From SURF-28 sp034521465 (lineage in GTDB: Bacteria; Bacteroidota; Ignavibacteria; Ignavibacteriales; Melioribacteraceae), in the NCBI GenBank assembly GCA_034521465.1, contig JAXHMN010000008.1, positions 62,001 to 126,000 of the forward strand: a stretch of DNA of 64,000 bases, written 5' to 3'. Both the position numbers and the translations under genes were made by a program. Within the stretch, counting starts at the first letter, position 1. Every line of letters starts with the position of its first letter. The notes under the pieces were generated by a model, which ran no database searches, was not told where the DNA came from, and worked only from the letters and a program-made list of their open reading frames with translations. Positions 31,115 through 41,963 of the stretch are shown piece by piece.

Positions 31115-32498
31115 TTAATATACTCCCCTTTTCTTCATACCCAGCAAGTGAATTAACATCGCAGAGATCACGCCAATGATCATTGGTTCGATTTCATAAC
31201 CCAACCACTAATTATTGACGAATCCCTTAGGAACATCCAAATTGAGCTGACGGTAAAAGCAGTTATTATTTCTGTAATTGCAAATTTTTTACTCACAGAA
31301 AATTTTTCGTAATAACTTCCGATTATCAGAAAAATAAGCGACGGTATCAAGAGACTTCCGATTGTGTACCAGATCTCAATTACCGAAGGAATTAATATCG
31401 CCAATAGTATGGCAACTCCTCCGGAAACAACCAATCCTATTTGAGTGTATTTCACTGCATTGATATTTTTGGAAAAATACTTTACGGCAATATCTTTACT
31501 GAAAGTTGTGGCACTGAGAAATATAAAACTATTTAGCGTTGAAAATATTGTTGCAAACAATGCAGCATAGAATAATCCCTTTAAACCGGGAGTTAAAATT
31601 TCTTCTGCTAATAACGGATAAGCTAATACCGGATTATCAATTTCACCTAAGACTGCTCTTGAGAACAAACCGGTTGATGTAGTGAGAAAATCGAAGAAAA
31701 TCCAAATGACGACAGATATAACTATTCCTTTAACAGCAACAGAACCACTTTTTGCCGCGTAACATCTTTGATGAAAGCCGGGATCAGCGAATGTCCAGAG
31801 TGCAATTAAAAACCAAACAATAATAAATAACGGCGAGAACCCGCCGGTTGGTTTAAGATGAAGCGGTGGTAGTTTCTCAATTAGATAATCTGTGGTTCCA
31901 AAATTATTGATCGCAACTACAACAATGATTATAAAACCGATAAACATTACAAAGAATTGCAATACATCGACCCAAAGATTTGCTCTAAACCCTCCTTTGA
32001 ACAAATATATTGCTGATAAAGTTAATCCGATTAATAACCCGTAAAATAATTGAACATCGAATAGGAGTGCAAGTAAACTGCCGATCATCAATAAATACGG
32101 AGCGGGTGATACGAGAAGGAAGATAATAACGGATGCTATTAAACTAACTTTTCTTCCATAGACTATTTCTAACTTTTCCGGGATAGTAAATAGCGAAGCA
32201 TTCCGAACTTTCTTTGCAAAATAAATGGCGAAGAGAATTGCAAAGATATAATAAGGCAAACCTTGCGTTACCCAACTTACAAGCCCGAATCTATATGAAA
32301 ATTCACCTACTCCGAGAATCCCGCCGTACCATGTACTGACTGTTGTAGTTACGAAAAGAAAAAGACCGACCTTTCTGCCGAAAGCAAATAGTCTTCGTCC
32401 GAAACTTCTTTTTTATAACTGAAAAGAAAACCAATGAGCGGAACGGCAATAAAGAAAAGTAAAATTACAATTATGTCTAAACTATCCAAAGAAACCAT
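31115..32498 (-). CDS. Sodium/solute symporter family protein, candidate thiamine transporter (frameshifted)
   Basis: Member of the SSS family (PanF/PutP-like) with about 13 membrane helices. The start at ATG 32498 (MVSLDSLDIIVILLFF) overlaps the thiamine pyrophosphokinase end by 17 bases. An indel near 32395-32402 interrupts the first loop, after which GLFLFVTTTVSTWYGGILG reads on, a classic SSS sodium-site helix. The body continues in one frame with VDVLQFFVMFIGF and TLNSFIFLSATTFSKD. Another indel near 31198-31203 hides the true end, which reads EIEPMIIGVISAMLIHLLG and stops at 31115-31117. About 460 residues. Its place behind a TPP riboswitch, a TonB receptor and ThiN makes thiamine or a precursor the likely substrate, with sodium as driving ion. 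Confidence 0.85.
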
Positions 32499-33138
32499 TT
32501 TTACGCATCTCATTAAATTCACGAATCACAAATACTCTTCCTTTTTTAATATCAAGCTCAATTGAGGAACCCATGGCTAAGTTGCTCGTACTTTCTTTTT
32601 CACCAAAAGGCAATTTAGAATCTTTTAAGGGGTATTTAAGCCCCAATGCAGAAATAGTAGTTTTATCATCAAATCCGTAGATAGAAATGATTTCTCCGGG
32701 ATTTGTATTCAGACAAACCTTTCCGCTGTAAACTTTTAAAAATGATTTTTTATGAAGAATTGAAACATCGATCTTTGGATTAAATTTAAGAGTAATTCCT
32801 AAGTTACAGAATGTATGATCTAACCGATCTCCGGTCGCACCGAGTAAAATAACTTCATCATATTTTAGCTTGATAGCTAATTTTATTGCTTTCTCAACGT
32901 CGGTATCATTTTGACGCGTATACTTTATTATTTCGGATTTTTTCTTGTAGTGATTCAATGTTTCCTTTTTAATAGAATCAAGATCGCCAACTATGTAATC
33001 CGGTATTAAATGTAATTTATGAGCTGAGTTTGCTCCTCCGTCAGCACAGATTAATGTTTCGTATCCATGTTTTTGGAGGAACAAAATTTCAGATTTTTTA
33101 GGTACTTCACCGTTTGCAAGAATCAGACACTTTTTCAA
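32482..33138 (-). CDS. thiN: Thiamine pyrophosphokinase
   Basis: Transfers pyrophosphate from ATP to thiamine, making the cofactor TPP, and so traps imported thiamine in the cytoplasm. Intact 218-residue frame. Motifs: CADGGAN at 31-37, VGDLDS at 50-55, QNDTDVEKA at 76-84 and GATGDRLDHT at 100-109; the C-terminal substrate-binding part has ESTSNLAMG. Start is TTG at 33138, directly after the TAA of the TonB receptor (TAATTG), with no ATG available before the first strand. The stop lies inside the symporter start, so expression of the three genes is coupled and under the riboswitch at 35714-35795. Confidence 0.95.
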   Translation of the reverse strand: MKKCLILANGEVPKKSEILFLQKHGYETLICADGGANSAHKLHLIPDYIVGDLDSIKKETLNHYKKKSEIIKYTRQNDTDVEKAIKLAIKLKYDEVILLGATGDRLDHTFCNLGITLKFNPKIDVSILHKKSFLKVYSGKVCLNTNPGEIISIYGFDDKTTISALGLKYPLKDSKLPFGEKESTSNLAMGSSIELDIKKGRVFVIREFNEMRKNGFFG

Positions 33139-35634
33139 TTATAGCCCTAATGTTATTCCAAATAAAAAGTTTCTTTCGGCAGCAGGAAAAATTCTTTACC
33201 GGCCGCATGCGCTGCATAAAGATTATCAAAAATATTATTTATCTGAGCAAATAGCCGAACTTTTTTGAATACCGGCTCAACTGAAAACTGATAATTAAGA
33301 ATTGCGTTCGCAACAAAATAGGACTCAACTAAATTATCCGAATAATCGATTATGCCGGGATATTCATTTAAAAACTCAGCGAGTTTATCGCCATAGTTAT
33401 CAGAATAATATTCACCAACATATTTACCAAATAATTGAAGTGATAAATCTTTATAATGGAATCTAAGAATTGCATTCAACGTAACCTCAGGAAAGCCCGC
33501 AATCTGATTATTCAGTTAAGTCCAATTCCACAACTTCTGATAGATTTGAATTAGGATTCGTATAATTCAAATACGTGCTTCCGTCTTGAACATAATTTTT
33601 ACTGTAAGCGCCGTTAAGTGTAAAATCAATATTATCAATTAACTTTACCGTTCCGGTAAACTCTATACCGGTATGAACCGTGTTTTCAATATTTCCGGTT
33701 ATCGGTTGTCCAAATCTATCTAATTGACCGCTGTTTACAATTTCATCATCAAACTGCATGTAATAAAAGTTGAGGGATAACGACATTTTATCAGCCATGT
33801 AAGTTGTTCCCAGCTCGAGATCATTCATAGTTTCGGGATTTACCAATGGCTTACTAAAATCATATGAACCATCTGCACGCTGTTCAAATTGAGGAGTTGC
33901 TCCCCCGCTTGATTCCGCAGCGTCGTAATATGTTTTTAACCTTGGTTCACGGGATACACGAGCGAATGAAATATAAGAGTTAAGCCGCTCATTAAATTTA
34001 TAGTTAATCCCGACTTTCGGATTGAGAAAGGTATTATCAATCGTAAATTCGTTATCCAAATATTTCTCATTTTCAATTTTATATTTGTGATACGCAAGCT
34101 GTAGTTCAGCCAATAAATTGATTCTTTCGTTTAATTGATAATTTTCATGCACGAAAGCATTTAAAATATCTTTTCCGCCCTCGTAATAATAATATCTGTA
34201 ATCTTGAGTTATTCCTTCCGGCAGATTTTCACCGTAACGAAGTGAACCCCAGTGAACCGAACTATGTTTTCTTAATTCTACTCCGGTAATTAATTCACCA
34301 TTTCCATGATCCCATTGGAGACGCGGGATAATTCCGTATTGAGTATTTTCTACCATCGCACGGATTAATACATTTGTTGGATTTTCATCTAAATCAAAAC
34401 CGTTATCACTTGTTAAACGGAAGTATGAGCTGTCCGCCCAAGAGCCGTCATAGTCGAAAAATCCATCACCCAGAATGAGAAATGTTGCGTTATTTAACGT
34501 AAGGTTTTCACTAATCTTAATTTCATTGAGCAATTCAAAATGAGGTTGTGAAAAGTTCTCTATTTCATCCGGTCTGCGTTGTGCTTTGAAAGTGTATTCA
34601 CCATCTTCCGCCAACCAGAACGAGAGATTTTCTCTTCTCAATTCTCGATCATCAATCACAAATTTTGGTAAACCGTTATAGACTAAGCCGTCGGAAATTG
34701 GACCTCCGTAAAAGTTTACTTGAGTTGTAACGTTTTCGTCGTAGCGGACAGCCGAAATGTGATAAGAATTAAAATCAGCCCAGCTTTGATGTCTGTACCC
34801 CGAGCTGAGTATTTTCCCGAGCTTTGCATAAATTGAATATTTATTATCGATTAATCCGCTGGAAAAGATGCGCTGTATTTCCGTGTATGGTAGCTTCCAT
34901 AACTGGCTGATAGATCAAATTGTTGAACGTCTGAAAAGGTTGAGGTTATTATATTGATTGACCCACCTATTGCGGGATAGCCAACCACTCCGGAACCCGA
35001 TCCGCGCTGAACTTGAATTAGTTCGGTGCTTCCAAGCAGGTTTGGTAAATCCAACCAATAAATATTATGATCTTCCGGATCATTTTGTGGAATACCATTT
35101 ACCGAAATTGAAATTCTTCGTTGTCCGAACCCTCTCAAACTCAAATAATTATATCCAATTCCGTGACCGGATTCAGAGTAAAAAGTAGAGTTTGGTAAGT
35201 AACTTAAGAATTCCGGTACATCTTGGACGTTATATCTCTCTTGAATTTCTTCGCGTTTTATTTTCGAAAAAGTAATAGGTGAGTAACCTTCTTTCCCGAT
35301 CATTGCATTTACTAATACAGATTGACTCGTTAACACCTTCGGTGTTAAGTAAATAGTTTTATTCGCTATTGAATTATAATCGGCAACAGAAATTTTTTCG
35401 GTTTCAAAGCCAATAAAACTTACTCTCAGAATATCATCATCACTAAAATCTCCGGTTAGTTTGAACTGACCGTTTCTATCTGTTGGCGCACCGATATTTG
35501 CTCCTTCAATCAGAATATTGGCGTTATTGTAGCGGCGAATTTGCATTTAAATTGTATACGTAATCCTGTTAAGAGTATTTTGTGGATATGACTGCTGCAG
35601 TTAGCAGCAGTAAAAATAAAATGAAGCGTTTCAT
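33139..35634 (-). CDS. TonB-dependent outer-membrane receptor, predicted for thiamine (frameshifted)
   Basis: Outer-membrane gated barrel of about 830 residues driven by TonB-ExbBD. It begins at ATG 35634 with a signal peptide (MKRFILFLLLLTAA) and an excellent AAAGGAGAG ribosome site. A carboxypeptidase-like beta domain follows (ANILIEGANIGAPTDRNG), then a plug with VPEFLSYLPN, GYNYLSLRGFGQRR, NGIPQNDPEDH and VQRGSGSG. The barrel runs through 33508-34659 (NPETMNDLELGTTY, NFYYMQFDDEIV) and ends FLFGITLGL. Indels lie near 35550-35575, between 34660 and 34850, near 33480-33507 and near 33160. Position behind the TPP riboswitch and ahead of thiN makes thiamine the likely ligand; this matches the OMR1-type receptors predicted in Bacteroidota. 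Confidence 0.9.
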
Positions 35635-35661
35635 ATGTCTCTCCTTTCTTTTAATAGATAT

Positions 35662-35695
35662 AAAAAAAGCCGATTCCCAAAAAACGAAAACGGCT
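35662..35695 (-). terminator. Regulated terminator of the TPP riboswitch
   Basis: On the minus strand AGCCG (35695-35691) can pair with CGGCT (35672-35668), followed by seven T, just before the receptor's ribosome site. The same region 35686-35693 can pair with 35715-35722, part of the aptamer P1 stem, which would break this hairpin, so the terminator should form only when TPP is bound. Confidence 0.75.
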
Positions 35696-35713
35696 GAGAG
35701 ACATAACGTCCTC

Positions 35714-35795
35714 ACCGTTTTCCTACGCTGGTATTATCCAGATCAGGTTCCAGGGTGTGATCTCAGTCCATCTAAAGACGGACACCCCTAACGGC
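35714..35795 (-). promoter_or_regulatory. TPP riboswitch (THI element)
   Basis: On the minus strand the conserved core reads GGGGTG, ACTGAGATCACACCC, GAACCTGATCTGG, ATAATACCAGCGTAGG, which are the expected P2/P3 and P4/P5 sequences of the TPP aptamer in the right order. P1 forms between GCCGTT (35795-35790) and AACGGT (35719-35714). A variable P3 arm GTCCGTCTTTAGATGGAC lies between. It controls the receptor, thiN and symporter genes downstream by transcription termination: TPP binding holds P1 and releases the terminator at 35662-35695. The strong conservation makes this one of the surest calls in the window. Confidence 0.97.
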
Positions 35796-35806
35796 TACTA
35801 ATTTTT

Positions 35807-35814
35807 CAATACTA
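35807..35814 (-). promoter_or_regulatory. Possible -7 element of a Bacteroidota-type promoter
   Basis: TAGTATTG on the minus strand matches seven of eight positions of the Bacteroidota -7 consensus TAnnTTTG and lies about 12 bases before the riboswitch P1, which would place the transcript start right at the aptamer. No matching -33 TTTG is seen 19-21 bases upstream. It would lie just after the mltD stop at 35822. Confidence 0.35.
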
Positions 35815-35821
35815 TAAGAAC

Positions 35822-38623
35822 TTAATTAAGAATTTTTAATTCAACACCGGGACGAATTCTATCATTATTCAACTCATTCCAAGTCATTATATCTGCAACG
35901 CGCATCTTGGTATTTCCTGGCTATATGTCCAAAGGGATTCTCCCTCTTTCACTTTGTGTAATTTAGCATTATTTCCCGGATTTGCAAAATGTTATTTCCT
36001 CTTTTTCCGAATTGACATCTCTTGATGTTTTGTTTGGATATAAAACTAATTCTTGACCAATATTTATTCTGCTTCCAATTAGATTATTCCAATCTCTAAT
36101 TTCGGAAGAATAGATTTTATATTTCTCTGCTATATGACCAATTGTATCGCCTTTCTTTACAACATACATCACTGATCCGTCAGTATCTGTTTTGAATTCT
36201 TTGGAAGTTGTTATACCGGAATTTTCGATTTCACTTTCAGAAAGATTAGTATAAATTTTCAAACTCTTTCCGGCAATAATTTTATTACTCGATAAGTTGT
36301 TCCACTTTCTTATATCAGCATTTCTAACACTATATTTGGTCGCAATATCACTCATGGTGTCACCGGATTTAATAGTGTAATTTATTACGTTTGCGGTAGA
36401 AGTGTTTGTCGTGTTATCTCCGTAAGAACTTACAGTTTCATCTCCTCTTACTCTTAGAGTTTTACCGGCAATAATTCTACTTCCGCTAATGTTGTTCCAA
36501 TTTCTTAATTCGGCAATAGTTACTCCGAATTTTTCGGCAATTTTACCAAGACTGTCACCACGCTTAACTCTATAAGTCGTAAAGTTTGAATTACCCGAAT
36601 CATTCGATGAATTTGAGGCAACGTAATTTTTGTCTTCACCTACATATATCTCTAGTGATCTACCAGTAATTATTCTATTGCTGCGGAGGTTATTCCATCT
36701 TTTTATTTGACTTACCGGAACACCATATTTATATGAAATTGTAGAGAGTGATTCACCACGTCTAATTTTATGTTTTATCCAAGACCCCTCTGAATCTGCA
36801 TAGATCAATCTTGTCTTTTGTGTTTTTGATAAGTCGTCAATACCGGCATAAAAGTCTTTGTTCTCCGATGGTACATATAGATTTAATTGCTGCCCGACAA
36901 TAATTGTACTCGTATATGGAAGATTATTCCAGTTACGAATATCAGAAACACGCACATCAAAAATTTCTGCTAAATCTACAAGTTTATCACCTGATTTAAC
37001 CGAGTAAGTAACTAATTCTTTACCTTCCGGAATTATTATTTCTTCGACCGAATTACTATCCATCCGCGCTTGATATAATTGCAGGTACTTGTCATCGGCG
37101 CTTGTTTCGGCAATCTTTAATTGATAAGGTAAATCAGTGCTAATATGATAGAGATCGTTTTCATCTAGAGCTACTAAATTATCTGTGTTGATTGCAATAT
37201 CATCGCTAGAAATATTAGAGATTGGGATTTTCAGATCAACGCCGGGATAAATTCTTGATTGCACTGAAATATTATTCGTCCTAGCTAATGCACTTAAATT
37301 AACATTGTACTTATAAGCAATACCGGAAAGAGTTTCACCGCTTCTGACAGTGTGAATAACATACTGCAGTTTTGCCTCGTCCGGAATTTGTGCCAAATTT
37401 TCAACAAATGCCGAATATGTTTTTGTAGGAACTTTTAATTTGGAAAGGCAAACTTTTTGCCGGTGGTGTTGAATATTGCAAAAGAGACGGATTCATATCT
37501 CTCAAAATATCTAAGGAAACACCCGCACATCTTGCGAGTACTTTTAGATCTATTGCTTCATTTATTTCGTGAACTGTATAGTCATATTGTTTGTCGTAGA
37601 TAATATTATCAAAACCATATTCTTCGGGCTTGCTTGCAATTAAAGTAGCAGCAATATATTGAGGCACATAGTTTCTTGTTTCACGCGGTAAGAACCCTCT
37701 CATTGACCAAAAGTCTGTTGTTCCGGATCTTCGCATAGCTCTCTGATTCTACCTTCACCGGCATTATAAGAAGCTAATGCTAAATACCAATCACCGAGCG
37801 AATAATAAAGATCACGCAAATGTCTTGCAGCTGCACGTGTTGATTTTTCAGGGTCTCTTCTTTCGTCAACGTAAAAGTCAGCTTGTAAGTCATACAATCT
37901 TCCGGTTCCCTTAATAAACTGCCACAGACCTACTGCTCTTGCCCAAGAACGCGCTGAAGGATTCAGGCCGCTTTCTATCATACTTAAGAAAATTAACTGA
38001 GTCGGAACTTCTTCTTCATTAAAAATTTTAGCCATCATCGGGAAGTATTTCCCTGAACGATTAAGCCAAACTTCCATATGTTTTCTGCCACGACCGGTAA
38101 AATATTCAATATACTGTTCAACATATTTATTTACTTCGAGCGGAAAATCGCCGACAACAATGGTTGTACTCTCGAGCATTTCATCTTCACTTTCTTCGGA
38201 GACTTGAACCTCGCGCATTTGTTTAGACATCCACTCTTCCAGCGCATAGATAGATGCATTCTCGGGAAGTTTGTCTAATCCATCAATAAACTCTTGAAAG
38301 TCCTCAACAATCGAACTCTCTAGCTCATAATATGCTTCATTTTCCTCGATATCGGGATAATAACTTAACTGATTGATGGTACTCAAAGCAGATTCGTAGT
38401 ATTCAATTGCTTCGGAATTGAAGCCCAATTTTTGATATTTGAGTGCATTAACATAGCTTTGACGAGTCTGTTCCATTAACTCGTTAATTAACACATAGGT
38501 TTGAACAGTCTCCGAACCTTCGGGTTCTGCTTGGTCATCTTTTTTTGAAAGACTATCGAAAATGCTGCAAGAGGTTAGAAAGGACAAAGAGATAATAACT
38601 ACAAAAAGTTTAAGTGATTTCAC
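35822..38623 (-). CDS. mltD: Membrane-bound lytic transglycosylase with seven LysM repeats, MltD-like (frameshifted)
   Basis: Cleaves peptidoglycan glycan strands from the outer membrane. The lipobox LTSC follows a short signal peptide. After a 170-residue helical region comes the SLT catalytic domain: LSMIESGLNPSARS with the catalytic Glu, AVGLWQFIKGTGR and LALASYNAGEGRI. Then follow six clear LysM modules between 37350 and 35980, starting HTVRSGETLSGIAYKY, YSVKSGDKLVDLAEI, HKIRRGESLSTISYKY, YRVKRGDSLGKIAEKF, YTIKSGDTMSDIATKY and YVVKKGDTIGHIAEKY, and a seventh, HKVKEGESLWT, past an indel near 35965-35990. Other indels lie near 37730 and 37398, and in the last module. True end at TAA 35822-35824. 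About 930 residues; E. coli MltD has two LysM, so the array is long. Confidence 0.88.
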
Positions 38624-38832
38624 CAGCGCTCCTTAATTTGAAATGCTTATTAAAATTAATACCTTAGAATAATTTTGTCAAGTATTTTGTTATAAGATTC
38701 TCGTTAATAGTTAATATTAAATAAGTTAGTAGTTTTCCGACGTAGTTCTTTTTCTTTAATTAACATGGAATTTTTACTGATTTGAAAGTCGGATGCAAAG
38801 TACTCCAAAGAAATAATTACAACAAAACCTCT

Positions 38833-40377
38833 CTAAAGCGGAATATTACAATGTTTCTTTTTAGGGTTCGAATCAACCTTAGTCTTCAATAGCTGAAATG
38901 AATTAATTAATTTAGCTCTCGTTTCGCGCGGCTTTATTACGTCATCAACAAAACCTCTTTCTGCCGCTATGAAATGGATTTGCAAATTTTTCCCGGTAAT
39001 CCTCAACCATTTCCTGCAATTTTTTCTCCGGATAGTCTGCTTTATCAATTTCTTTTCTGAATATTATCTCAACAGCTCCTTTCGGACCCATTACCGCAAT
39101 TTCAGCAGTAGGCCAGGCAAAGTTAAAATCACCCCGGATATGTTTTGAATTCATCACATCGTAAGCGCCGCCGTAAGCTTTTCGAGTAATAACCGTTACT
39201 TTTGGTACAGTTGCTTCACAAAATGCAAATAATAGTTTTGATCCGTGACGAATAATTCCGTTCCACTCCTGTTCTGTTCCAGGTAAAAAGCCGGGTACAT
39301 CTTCCAGAACTAAAAGTGGAATGTTAAATGCGTCACAGAAACGAACAAAGCGCGCACCTTTTGTCGATGCATTTATATCGAGTACTCCTGCTAAGACAGC
39401 CGGTTGATTTGCAATAATACCAACCGAAATACCACCAATTCTCGCAAACCCGACAATCAGATTTTGAGCATAATATTTATGAACCTCCAAAAATTCTCCG
39501 TCATCCACAAGCATTTCGATAACGTCAAACATCTCATAAGGTTTGTTCGGATTATCAGGTACAATCTCATCAAGTTCGGGTTGATCAAACTCTTGATTAA
39601 AGTCGAATTCTTTTTCCGGTGACCGGTCTTTCCAATTAAGCGGCAGATGGTCAACCAATTTTCTAATGTTAGCGAAAACTTCAATTTCCGAATCAAAATT
39701 AAAATGGGCAACGCCGCTTTTAGTTGCGTGAGTATCGGCTCCGCCTAAATCTTCAAAAGTAACTTCTTCATGAGTAACTGTTTTTACAACGTTCGGTCCG
39801 GTCACAAACATATGACTCGTATTCTTCACCATAAAAACAAAATCTGTTATTGCCGGTGAATAAACCGCTCCTCCGGCACATGGGCCAAGCACTGCAGAAA
39901 TTTGCGGAATAACGCCGCTCGCAAGTGTGTTTCTTAAAAATATGTCAGCATAACCTCCGAGACTCACAACACCTTCTTGAATACGAGCGCCGCCGGAATC
40001 ATTTAGCCCAATCAACGGGATTCCCATCTTCATACAGAGATCCATAATTTTACATATTTTCTCAGCATGCGTTTCGGAAAGTGAACCCCCGAATACGGTG
40101 AAATCTTGACTAAAAATACCAATAGGACGATTATTAATTTTTGCAAATCCGGTTACAACACCGTCGCCGAGCATTTTATTTTTATCTAATCCGAAATCCG
40201 AAGACCGGTGCTGCACAAACATATCGACTTCGTCAAAGCTCCCTTCATCAACGAGCAATTCAATTCTTTCACGTGCCGTTAGTTTTCCTTTTTCGTGTTG
40301 AGCTTTTATTCTATCTTCGCCACCACCAAGTTTTGCTTCTTTCTATACTTGTCTAATTTTTTCCAATTGTCAGTCAT
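38833..40377 (-). CDS. pccB: Acyl-CoA carboxylase carboxyltransferase subunit, PccB/MmdA-type (frameshifted at both ends)
   Basis: Moves the carboxyl group from biotin to propionyl- or acetyl-CoA. About 515 residues. The body (38945-40258) is intact, with GLNDSGGARIQEGV, LGPCAGGAVYSPAI and DFVFMVKNTSHMFVTGP in the first crotonase-like half and LEDVPGFLPGTEQE, TRKAYGGAYDVM and AVMGPKGAVEIIF in the second. The start lies at ATG 40377 (MTDNWKKLDKYRK), then one indel near 40338-40345 before GGGEDRIKAQHEKGK. At the other end an indel near 38975-38990 leads to AAERGFVDDVIKPRETR and the typical ending KKHCNIPL. It follows the ABC ATPase gene by 2 bases. Propionyl-CoA versus methylmalonyl-CoA decarboxylase use cannot be settled by sequence. 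Confidence 0.9.
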
Positions 40378-40379
40378 AG

Positions 40380-41136
40380 TTAAATTGTAATATTTGATAA
40401 GGATTGTGATTTAGTTTGCTTCAACTCTGTTTCAATTTTGTTTCTATATTCGAGAAATTCGGGTGAACTCATTAACTCAATATTTCTTTCAGAATTAAAT
40501 TTTATATCAAATGAATTATTGATTGTGCCAGGATTTTTCCTCATTGTGTAGATTTTATCAGAGAGCAAAATTGCTTCGGAAAGATTTGATGTGCCCAATA
40601 TAAATGTTAATTTTCTTTTTTCTCTCAGTTCAAACAACAGGGTGTATAAACGAGCAAGCGAAACCGGTTGAATGTTTTTTGAGAAAGGTTCATCCAAAGC
40701 AATAACGTCGGTACCGGAAGCTATAGCTCTTCCGAGTGAAATTCTAAATCGAAATGCTAAACTATCATTATTAGGGAAATGGTTTTCATAACCCTCTAAT
40801 CCAACATCTCTTATAATTTCATCGACTTCTTTTTTATCTCGAGATTTTAGTTTCAATATTTTCGCGTACATTGAACCATGGAAATGATGATGGTTTTGAA
40901 GGAATATAAACAACTCTTCTTTTATTAGAATTAATTTCAAAACTACCTGAAGTGCCGATTTCCAAACCGGAAATAATTTTTAACAATGATGACTTTCCGG
41001 CTCCGGCCGCAGCAACTATTGAGGTTATACTGTTTTCACCTACTTCGAACGAAACGTTTTCAAGTAAATGTACATTGAATCCGGTGCTGTCGGTATAATC
41101 TTTTGAAATATTATTTACTGCCAAAAATTTATTCAT
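40380..41136 (-). CDS. Degenerate NitT/TauT-type ABC ATP-binding protein (frameshifted)
   Basis: Related to SsuB/TauB-type ATPases by overall layout, about 250 residues. Walker A reads AAAGAGKSS, with the first Gly replaced, and Walker B is VIALDEPF. Other catalytic motifs are lost: the Q-loop reads YIPSKPSSFPW without its Gln, the signature LSGGQ position reads SLAFRFRISLGRA, the D-loop after Walker B reads SKNIQP, and the switch His position reads GTSNLSEA. These changes lie within single open stretches, so they are not assembly artefacts. One indel near 40850-40930 splits the gene. It pairs with the permease directly upstream (3-base gap) and precedes the carboxyltransferase by 2 bases. 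No substrate-binding protein is near. Transport activity is doubtful. Confidence 0.8.
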
Positions 41137-41139
41137 TTG

Positions 41140-41913
41140 CTAAACCTTCCAGAAAACAGTTTTGTTTCGAACATAATCTATAATTGAATTGCCCAGCCAT
41201 ATCAGTAAGGCGACTATTATTCCCAACATAATTATCGCGGAAAAATCATTGTATTCTAAAGCTAAATTATAAACACCACCAAAGCCGTTCTCTCCGCCAA
41301 TGAATTCATAAATAAGAACAAGCACCCATAAATAATAATGTAATCGTTTTAATTCATCATAGATAATCGGTTGACAATATTTCCATATCACTTTTTTGTG
41401 AAGTTCTTTACCTTCAATTAATAACGAGGATGCAGAATCTAAATATTGGTTTTCAACTTTATGTAGTGTCCCTATATACGTTATTATGAAAAAGAAAGTT
41501 GAAGCAAAGAGAGCGAATCCCAATTCAGCGAATAATGAATCGCCGAACCAAAATGCAAAAAGAATAGCAAAAAAGAACGCCGGGAAATTTCTGAACAATC
41601 TAAAATTATTGAAGAAGCCGGGATTCATTTTCATAATTCTATCAAGTGAAAATGAAATTAAGTAAAGGATTAAAAATGCAATTGGAATTGAGAGATAAAT
41701 AATTGTTGTGCTGATCGTCATTTCTGCAAGTAAGTTATACTCTTCAAACAATGCCGGAATTGATTCAATCAGCAAAGATGGTTTTGGTAGAATTTTATTT
41801 ATTGGTAAAATAAATTCAAACAACAAGACATAGGTGAAAAGAATTGTGATGAAAAATGTTAAGCGGTTTTTCAGTATTTGCTTTTTCTGCAAAGTATTCA
41901 AGTTAGAAGTCAT
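41140..41913 (-). CDS. ABC transporter permease, NitT/TauT-like
   Basis: Inner-membrane protein of 257 residues, intact, with about six helices. The segment ILPKPSLLIESIPALF near residue 38 is typical of taurine/nitrate-type permeases, and a diverged EAA loop is seen around DSASSLLIEGKELHKKVIW near 160, the docking site for the ATPase. The end, GFGGVYNLALEYNDFSAIIMLGIIVALLIWL, matches the family's last helices. It is followed by the degenerate ATPase. Without a binding protein or riboswitch nearby its substrate is unknown; family members carry sulfonates, nitrate or thiamine precursors. Confidence 0.8.
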   Translation of the reverse strand: MTSNLNTLQKKQILKNRLTFFITILFTYVLLFEFILPINKILPKPSLLIESIPALFEEYNLLAEMTISTTIIYLSIPIAFLILYLISFSLDRIMKMNPGFFNNFRLFRNFPAFFFAILFAFWFGDSLFAELGFALFASTFFFIITYIGTLHKVENQYLDSASSLLIEGKELHKKVIWKYCQPIIYDELKRLHYYLWVLVLIYEFIGGENGFGGVYNLALEYNDFSAIIMLGIIVALLIWLGNSIIDYVRNKTVFWKV

Positions 41914-41963
41914 TTTGTTTCGTTTGTCGAATATATTTATAGATTAGTCCGAAATCAATTTTG

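Noticed and set aside
38624..38832. tRNA or small RNA gene in the gap before the carboxyltransferase end
   Set aside because: No cloverleaf or T-loop consensus on either strand; the GGTTCGAAT-like string at 38863 lies in the coding end of the carboxyltransferase.
40380..41913. The ABC pair as a thiamine-precursor (ThiXYZ) transporter
   Set aside because: No TPP riboswitch in front of it and no binding protein; the link with the thiamine unit is only proximity.
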